64,000 bases of DNA, taken from positions 682,001-746,000 of the forward strand of contig NZ_CP087190.1 in NCBI RefSeq assembly GCF_024749165.1, in the 5' to 3' direction. Shown here piece by piece: positions 59,481 through 64,000 of this stretch. Position 1 is the first letter of the stretch; every line of letters starts with the position of its first letter. The translations under genes and the position numbers were made by a program. Source of the stretch: Pseudomonas sp. B21-023. Its GTDB lineage: Bacteria > Pseudomonadota > Gammaproteobacteria > Pseudomonadales > Pseudomonadaceae. Below the pieces are notes generated by a model, which saw only the letters and a list, made by a program, of their open reading frames with translations, ran no database searches and was not told the origin of the DNA.

Positions 59481-59524
59481 TGCATCTTGCACGTGGCTTT
59501 TTTCCCGGGATTGCAAAATGCACG
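59481..59524 (+). promoter_or_regulatory. Two copies of a 13-bp motif TGCA-N3-TGCACG, possible activator sites
   Basis: TGCATCTTGCACG (59481-59493) and TGCAAAATGCACG (59512-59524) share TGCA-N3-TGCACG, each with an internal dyad. Their starts are 31 bases apart, three helical turns, so they face the same side of the DNA. They lie about 70-110 bases upstream of a sigma-54-like promoter, the usual place for enhancer-binding proteins. Confidence 0.5.
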
Positions 59525-59548
59525 GTACTAACTTCTTATTGATTTGTT

Positions 59549-59561
59549 TAACTCATTGATT
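59549..59561 (-). promoter_or_regulatory. IHF consensus site
   Basis: On the minus strand AATCAATGAGTTA fits WATCAA-N4-TTR at every position, in a locally AT-rich stretch between the repeated motif and the sigma-54-like element. IHF bending there would bring an upstream activator to the polymerase. Confidence 0.6.
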
Positions 59562-59589
59562 TCAAAGGTTTTATAGGGCGTGCAAAAAC

Positions 59590-59605
59590 TGGCACAGCCC
59601 CTGCA
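59590..59605 (+). promoter_or_regulatory. Sigma-54 (RpoN) type promoter of the BON-domain gene
   Basis: TGGCAC-N5-CTGCA has the invariant GG (59591-59592) and GC (59603-59604) exactly ten bases apart. It matches most positions of TGGCACG-N4-TTGCW. It lies about 65 bases before the ATG of the BON-domain gene. Confidence 0.6.
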
Positions 59606-59670
59606 GCTACCTTACTACCTGACGCCAGGAACCACGGCGCAGACCTTTCGAAAAAACAGGAGTGACTCAC

Positions 59671-60021
59671 ATGAAGAAGTTCGCCATTGCTGCCGCTACT
59701 GCTACCGCTCTGACCCTGACCATGGCTAACGCGGCTTTTGCTGCCCAGTCCACCCAGGCCCCGATGACGCTTGCGGCCGGTGAGGTGACCAAAGCCAAGG
59801 AAGCCACTTCCGACACCTGGATCACCACCAAGGTGAAGGCTGACCTGATGACCGAGAAAGGCGTGCCGGGCAGTGACATCAAGGTTGAAACCAACAAAGG
59901 CGTAGTGTCCCTGTCCTCGGACGTGGCCATTACCGATGCGCAGAAGGAAATGGCGGTTGCCATCGCCAAGAAGATCAAGGGCGTACAGGCCGTCTCGGCT
60001 GATGGCCTGAAAGCCGAATAA
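59671..60021 (+). CDS. Periplasmic BON-domain protein (OsmY-like)
   Basis: A 116-residue exported protein: signal peptide MKKFAIAAATATALTLTMANAAFA, a short linker, then one BON domain (about 46-114: DTWITTKVKADLMTEKGVPGSDIKVETNKGVVSLS...IAKKIKGVQAVSADGL). BON proteins bind phospholipid or other envelope surfaces and OsmY is stress-induced. OsmY has two BON domains; this has one. The ATG at 59671 follows AGGAG by eight bases; a GTG nine bases earlier is less likely. It has its own promoter region after the pnp terminator. Confidence 0.88.
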   Translation: MKKFAIAAATATALTLTMANAAFAAQSTQAPMTLAAGEVTKAKEATSDTWITTKVKADLMTEKGVPGSDIKVETNKGVVSLSSDVAITDAQKEMAVAIAKKIKGVQAVSADGLKAE

Positions 60022-60064
60022 GGATTGTCCCGTCGGCCAAAAGGATTTGGCCACCCCTTCAAGC

Positions 60065-60092
60065 AAAAGCCCCGGCAATCGCCGGGGCTTTT
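60065..60092 (+). terminator. Rho-independent terminator after the BON gene
   Basis: Arms aaaagccccggc and gccggggctttt around a 4-base loop; A- and T-runs let it serve the converging monooxygenase gene too. Confidence 0.9.
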
Positions 60093-60116
60093 CTATTGGC
60101 ATTCAGGAAAGCGGCT

Positions 60117-60419
60117 TCAGTTCACCGGGTTCCGGGCGATCACATCGCTCTCGAAACACACCTGCTCTTCGATCAGCGGCTCCACCAAGGGGCGGCTGTC
60201 CCGAAAATGCGCGGTCCGGGTATGCGCCTCGTACGCCTCATCGTCCTGGTAGATCTCGTACAGGTAGATGACATCGGCATTCTCCCGATCCTGCGAGACA
60301 TCGAATACCAGGCAACCCGGCTCGGTGGCGACCGACGCTGCGGCGTTGGCATTGATGGCTGCCAGGAAGGCATCGGCGGTGCCGGGTTTCACGCGCGTCT
60401 TGATAAATAGGCAGTACAC
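60117..60419 (-). CDS. Antibiotic-biosynthesis-monooxygenase (ABM) domain protein, YgiN-like
   Basis: A 100-residue one-domain protein: YCLFIKTRVKPGTADAFLAAINANAAASVATEPGCLVFDVSQD, then YLYEIYQDDEAYEAHTRTAHF. This is the ABM/quinol monooxygenase (YgiN-like) fold, a dimeric cofactor-free barrel. Substrate unknown. GGAA lies seven bases before the ATG. It is divergent from a VOC protein across a 60-base gap carrying the TTGTATACAA dyad, so the two are probably co-regulated and may act in one pathway. Confidence 0.82.
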   Translation of the reverse strand: MYCLFIKTRVKPGTADAFLAAINANAAASVATEPGCLVFDVSQDRENADVIYLYEIYQDDEAYEAHTRTAHFRDSRPLVEPLIEEQVCFESDVIARNPVN

Positions 60420-60453
60420 ATGACGTTCCTTTTGTTTTAAATTCTATTATGAA

Positions 60454-60463
60454 TTGTATACAA
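60454..60463. promoter_or_regulatory. TTGTATACAA dyad, probable GntR-type operator
   Basis: A perfect 10-bp palindrome in the 60-base gap between the divergent ABM and VOC genes, overlapping the probable promoters. TTGTATACAA-like dyads are common targets of GntR-family repressors; no such regulator lies next to these genes. Confidence 0.6.
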
Positions 60464-60479
60464 AAAAGGAGCCGCGCTC

Positions 60480-60893
60480 ATGTCCGATCTACCTGCCCGC
60501 CCAGGCCGTCTCAATGGCTTGCGGCACATCGCCCTGCTGGTCCCCAACCTGGAGGAGTGCGAGCGTTTCTACGTGGATGTGCTGGGCATGGAGGTGCTCA
60601 ACCGTGCCAATGAAGACCTGGTCTATCTCACCTGCGGCAACGACAACCTGTCGCTCGGGCGCGGCGCAGGTGCTGCCAACGGGCTGCAGACCTTGGATCA
60701 TTATGGGTTCATCGTCGACAGCGTGGAGGAGTTGGAGGCCTGGTATCAGTACTTCAAAGCCCATGGCGTGACGCTGCTGGATCGCCCGTTCAATCACGGC
60801 GATGGCGCGCGCAGCTTCCATTTGCTGGACCCGGCGGGGAACAAGGTGCAGCCGCTGTATCACCCGGCGGTATCGGGGCAGCGGCTGGCCTGA
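60480..60893 (+). CDS. VOC family protein (glyoxalase/dioxygenase superfamily)
   Basis: A 137-residue protein with two beta-alpha-beta-beta-beta halves: GLRHIALLVPNLEECERFYVDVLGMEVL and LDHYGFIVDSVEELEAWYQYF, ending FHLLDPAGNKVQPLYHP. Likely metal ligands are the His of LRHIA, the Glu near residue 54-60 or the His of LDHYG, and the late Gln/His. The fold covers glyoxalases, ring-cleaving dioxygenases and resistance proteins; the substrate cannot be told. It is divergent from the ABM-domain gene. Confidence 0.85.
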   Translation: MSDLPARPGRLNGLRHIALLVPNLEECERFYVDVLGMEVLNRANEDLVYLTCGNDNLSLGRGAGAANGLQTLDHYGFIVDSVEELEAWYQYFKAHGVTLLDRPFNHGDGARSFHLLDPAGNKVQPLYHPAVSGQRLA

Positions 60894-60913
60894 CCGTATC
60901 TATCGCCTGCGCT

Positions 60914-60989
60914 GGCCTCATCGCCGGCAAGCCGGCTCCCACAGAGGTCCGGTGCTGTATCTGTGGGAGCCGGCTTGCCGGCGATGAGG
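60914..60989. repeat. Inverted REP pair
   Basis: Units at 60914-60945 and 60959-60989 face each other (catcgccggcaagccggctc against its reverse complement). They lie between the VOC gene and the DUF748 gene and match the full units at 22151-22249. Confidence 0.88.
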
Positions 60990-61005
60990 GCGACTCGGTC
61001 GAGGG

Positions 61006-63942
61006 TTACTCGGCATCCAGGTGCATCGGCGTCACCACGCGGCCATCGCTCTCGGCCTGGCCGAGGTTGGTGTCGATGAAGTACACGCGGTCATCTTCCA
61101 GCTGGCCCTTGTCCACCAGATAGTCCTTGATGCTGCTGGCCCGCTCCTGGCCCAGGTTACGCAGCAACACGGCGCTTTCCGCCCAGGACTTGATGACCGC
61201 CTCGCGCAGCTTGGCGCTGCGCTCGTCACGGCCCAGGTCCTGCCATTCAGCCGGGGGCTGCTGTTTCAGGCGGGTACGGTAGATGCCCTCGAGCATCGCC
61301 GGCTTGTCGCTGTCGTCCACTACCAGCAACGAAGCATTGGCGGGCACCTTATCGCCCCGACGCTGGAGGATCTTGTACCAGGTCGCCTGGTACTCGCGCT
61401 CCAGGCGCTGCTGGGCAATCAGCGGGCCGTCACTGCTCTGGGCCGCCGTGCCTTCGATTTCCAGGCGCAGCTCGGGGCGCTCCTTGAGGGCCGAGGCGAG
61501 CTTGTCCAGGGATGTTTGCACGTCGGGGGTGAGGTCGCTGGAGCCCGGCGCGAACGAGACATTGCCCAGATCCTCCGCGCCGCCACCGGCGACCAGCCCG
61601 CCAAGCAGCTTGAACGGCGCCTGCGCCGCGCGCAGCACCAGGTTGCGCAGGGTCTGCCAGACGATCGGCATCACGCTGAACTGTGGGTTGTTGAGGTCGC
61701 CCGACACTGGTAGCTCGATGGAAATCCTGCCTTCGGTATCCTTGAGCAAGGCCACCGCCAGGCGGATCGGCAGGTCCACGGCATCCGGGCTGTCGACCTT
61801 CTCGCCCAGCTGCAGTTGCTCGATCACCACCTTGTTCTCGGCCTTGAGCTGGCCGTTGGTGATCAGGTAATGCAGATCGAGGTTCAACCTGCCCTTGCGG
61901 ATACGCATACCGGCGAACTTGCCGGAGTAGGGCGTCAGGGTTGTCAGCTCGACACGCTTGAAGCTGGTGGCGATGTCGAGGCTGGCCAGTGGGTTGAACG
62001 GGTTGAGCGCGCCCTTGATGGTCACAGGCGCGTAACGGTCCACCTTGCCCTTTATGTCGACCTTGGCCGGGAGCGGCTTGCGGTTGTCGATGGTGCCGAT
62101 CTGGCCGTTGAGCTGCTGTACCGCGGTGGCGAAGTTAGGTGTCAGGGTCAGGTCGGCGAAGTTGGCCGAGCCGTCATTGATGCTGATCTGGCCGATGCGG
62201 ATGCCCAGTTCCTTGCCGCTACCGGCAGCGGCGGGCTTGCTCGGGGCCGTGGCAGGCTTGTCGGCGGGTTGCGGGATCAGCAGGTCGTCGACGTTGGTGG
62301 TGCGGTCTTCGTTGATGATGAAGCGTGCGTAGGGTTGCAGCAGTGTCACCTTGTCGATGGACAGGGCGTCGCCGTGCACATACGACAGGCCATCGACGTT
62401 GACCTGCTGCCATTTGACGAAGTCGCGGTTCTTGATGGTGTCCAGTGTATGCAACTGGTTGGCCTGGGCCTTGCCGGTAATGCTGAAGGCCAGTGGCTCG
62501 GTACTCTTCAGATCGACCTTGAGGTCGCTGGAAAGCATGCCGCTGCGCAGCTCCAGGCGGATGAACGGGCTGATGTAGGCCTGCGCCACCCGCAGGTCGA
62601 TATCGCGGGTGGCGACGTCGAGCTTGGCCGAGACCGGTGCCAGGTTGACCTGGCCTGCGGCCTGCAGCTTGCCCTGCTTGCCCACGCCGGTGTCGAGCTT
62701 GAGGGTGAAGGGCGACTGGTTGAGGCTGTCGAAATTCTGCAGGTCGAGGTTGAGCGGGCCGACATCCAGGGCCACGGGCTCTTTCTGGCTACGGTCTGCC
62801 AGGTGGACCATGTAGTTGCGCGCCTGCACGTCCTTGAGCAGGACCTGCCAGGGCTTGCTCGGCTCTTTGGCAGCCTGTTCTTCCGGGGTTGGCTCGGCGG
62901 CGGCGGGCTCGGCCTTCTCCTTTGGCGTGGCCTTGGCCGGCTGGCTGGCGAACAGCTTCTGCCAGTCGAGCTGGCCGTCCTTCTCCAGGGCCGCCCAGGT
63001 TTCCAGCTTGTCGCTGCGGATCTTGCCGACGGTGACCAGTTGCTTGGCCAGGTCGATGGAGGTTTCACTCACCTCCAGGCTGGCCAGGCGCGCCAGTGGG
63101 CGACCATCCGGGGCCTTGATGGCGAAGGGCGCGACCCGCACCGAAGTGTTGTCCAGCAGCAGTTCGGTTTCCTTGGAAAGGTTGAGCTTGTAGTGGGTGT
63201 CGAGACTGACCATGCCGTCTTCCAGCACCAGCGGCACGGCGTCGCGCACGTAAGGCCAGAAGAGCTTCATCTTGCCGTCGGTGACTTTCAGCGTGCCCTC
63301 GGAAGCGATCGGCGTCAGGCTGAGCGTGCCGGTCCAGTCGATGCGCCCACCCGCCGGGCCGTTGGCCACCAGGGTCATGTCGGCGTTGTCGTCGGGGAGG
63401 GTGCTGAGGTTCTTCAGTTCCAGGTTCATCGAGTCGTAGAGAAACTCGATCGGCTCGCTCGGGCGCAGGTCCTGGAAGTGCAGGTAGCCCTCGCTCAGCT
63501 TGATGCTGGCGATGCGCAGCGGGAACGGGTCGCTTGGCGGTTCCTCGGCCTTGGGCTCGCTGGGCGGGAGCTTGAACAGCTGGGCCAGGTTGAGGCTGCC
63601 GTCCTTGGCGAACAGCAGCTCGGTGCGCGGCTTGTCCAGCTCCACCGCGTCCAGGCGCACGGCCTTGGTCCATAAGCTGTCGAGGGACAGGTTGGCGTAG
63701 AGACGTTCGAAGCCGACCTGCTCCTTGCCGGGCTCGCCGATCTGCAGGCCCCACAGGGTCAGCTCGAGGCTGAACGGATTGAGCTCGATGCGCTGCAGGT
63801 GTGCCGGCACCGTGGCGTACTGCGCCAATTGCTGGTTGGCGATGCGCAGGGCGATGCCGGGGAGAATGAAAAAGCCGAGCAGGCTGTACAGGGCCACGAG
63901 GGCCACGAGTGCGCCGAGGGCGCGGGTCAATCCTTTGGGCAT
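61006..63942 (-). CDS. DUF748 (AsmA-like) envelope protein
   Basis: A 978-residue protein with one N-terminal membrane helix (about 10-32, LGALVALVALYSLLGFFILPGIAL) and a very long periplasmic part. The body has repeated beta-rich DUF748/AsmA-like stretches (LNPFSLELTLWGLQIGEPG, LRIASIKLSEGYLHFQDL, NPLASLDIATSFKRVELTTLTPYSG). Two Pro/Ala/Glu/Lys-rich linkers occur near residues 345-370 and 555-575. The last 170 residues hold an OmpA-like peptidoglycan-facing segment (FAPGSSDLTPDVQTSLDKLASALKE...LEIEG). AsmA-like proteins move phospholipid between membranes; the role here is inferred. The ATG at 63942 begins MPKGLTRAL; an upstream extension is less likely. Confidence 0.82.
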   Translation of the reverse strand: MPKGLTRALGALVALVALYSLLGFFILPGIALRIANQQLAQYATVPAHLQRIELNPFSLELTLWGLQIGEPGKEQVGFERLYANLSLDSLWTKAVRLDAVELDKPRTELLFAKDGSLNLAQLFKLPPSEPKAEEPPSDPFPLRIASIKLSEGYLHFQDLRPSEPIEFLYDSMNLELKNLSTLPDDNADMTLVANGPAGGRIDWTGTLSLTPIASEGTLKVTDGKMKLFWPYVRDAVPLVLEDGMVSLDTHYKLNLSKETELLLDNTSVRVAPFAIKAPDGRPLARLASLEVSETSIDLAKQLVTVGKIRSDKLETWAALEKDGQLDWQKLFASQPAKATPKEKAEPAAAEPTPEEQAAKEPSKPWQVLLKDVQARNYMVHLADRSQKEPVALDVGPLNLDLQNFDSLNQSPFTLKLDTGVGKQGKLQAAGQVNLAPVSAKLDVATRDIDLRVAQAYISPFIRLELRSGMLSSDLKVDLKSTEPLAFSITGKAQANQLHTLDTIKNRDFVKWQQVNVDGLSYVHGDALSIDKVTLLQPYARFIINEDRTTNVDDLLIPQPADKPATAPSKPAAAGSGKELGIRIGQISINDGSANFADLTLTPNFATAVQQLNGQIGTIDNRKPLPAKVDIKGKVDRYAPVTIKGALNPFNPLASLDIATSFKRVELTTLTPYSGKFAGMRIRKGRLNLDLHYLITNGQLKAENKVVIEQLQLGEKVDSPDAVDLPIRLAVALLKDTEGRISIELPVSGDLNNPQFSVMPIVWQTLRNLVLRAAQAPFKLLGGLVAGGGAEDLGNVSFAPGSSDLTPDVQTSLDKLASALKERPELRLEIEGTAAQSSDGPLIAQQRLEREYQATWYKILQRRGDKVPANASLLVVDDSDKPAMLEGIYRTRLKQQPPAEWQDLGRDERSAKLREAVIKSWAESAVLLRNLGQERASSIKDYLVDKGQLEDDRVYFIDTNLGQAESDGRVVTPMHLDAE

Positions 63943-64000
63943 GTGTCGCTTCGTCTGTATCAGGCTGGAGTGCTTGGAGTATGGCACGTTAAATCGGTTC

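Noticed and set aside
57224..59485. 753-codon open frame antisense to pnp
   Set aside because: Shadow of pnp; it runs through the operon terminator and has no domain.

Overview
The window is a stretch of core chromosome from a GC-rich fluorescent pseudomonad, most likely the Pseudomonas putida group. This rests on gene order (retS-purD-purH-fis-dusB-prmA; lldR/lldPD; smpB-ratA/bamE-fur-recN/grpE-dnaK-dnaJ-dapB-carAB-greA; rlmE-ftsH-folP-glmM-tpiA-secG-tRNA-tRNA-rimP-nusA-infB-rbfA-truB-rpsO-pnp) and on several paired REP sequences of the type common in that group. Nothing resembles a prophage, an insertion sequence, a CRISPR array or a genomic island. Almost all DNA is coding and no gap exceeds 300 bases.

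Region 1 (1-2044, minus strand) is a copper-handling cluster: DUF2946 protein, PCu(A)C copper chaperone, a second Met/His-rich DUF2946 protein, and the start of an OprC-type TonB-dependent copper receptor cut by the window edge. Region 2 (2254-3890) has a QmcA-like SPFH protein with an NfeD partner, plus a small protein whose C-terminus looks like a VapB-type antitoxin without a toxin. Region 3 (3912-11410) is a divergent corrin-ring cluster: cobK-cbiD-cobL on minus, cobG-cobH-cobI-cobJ on plus. It mixes aerobic-type enzymes (CobG, CobL) with CbiD and with a CobJ fused to both CbiG domains.

Region 4 (11423-22009) holds a MarC protein, the hybrid sensor kinase RetS, purD, purH, fis-dusB, a DUF3426 protein and prmA. 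Region 5 (22266-29055) is the lactate-use locus, lldP-lldD-Fe-S FAD dehydrogenase read away from lldR, with a perfect 17-bp dyad in front of lldP. Region 6 (29174-38038) has smpB, ratA, bamE, fur, recN under a LexA box, and the grpE/dnaK/dnaJ chaperone genes with two sigma-32-type promoters, then dapB. Region 7 (38265-43955) is carA (UUG start, preceded by a terminator-like hairpin), carB, greA, a DUF4149 membrane protein and yhbY.

Region 8 (44058-59410) runs from rlmE/ftsH through folP, glmM, tpiA and secG, two tRNA genes (Leu-GAG, initiator Met), and the long transcription/translation operon rimP to pnp. Region 9 (59411-64000) has a periplasmic BON-domain protein, a divergent monooxygenase/VOC pair around a TTGTATACAA dyad, and a large DUF748 (AsmA-like) protein.

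The window is mainly housekeeping. The least expected structure is upstream of the BON gene: a sigma-54-type -24/-12 element, a perfect match to the IHF consensus, and two copies of a 13-bp motif three helical turns apart, all in 140 bases. Other points of note are the apparent loss of rnfH between ratA and bamE, the orphan antitoxin-like gene, the possible carAB attenuator, and a REP arm that supplies the retS stop codon.
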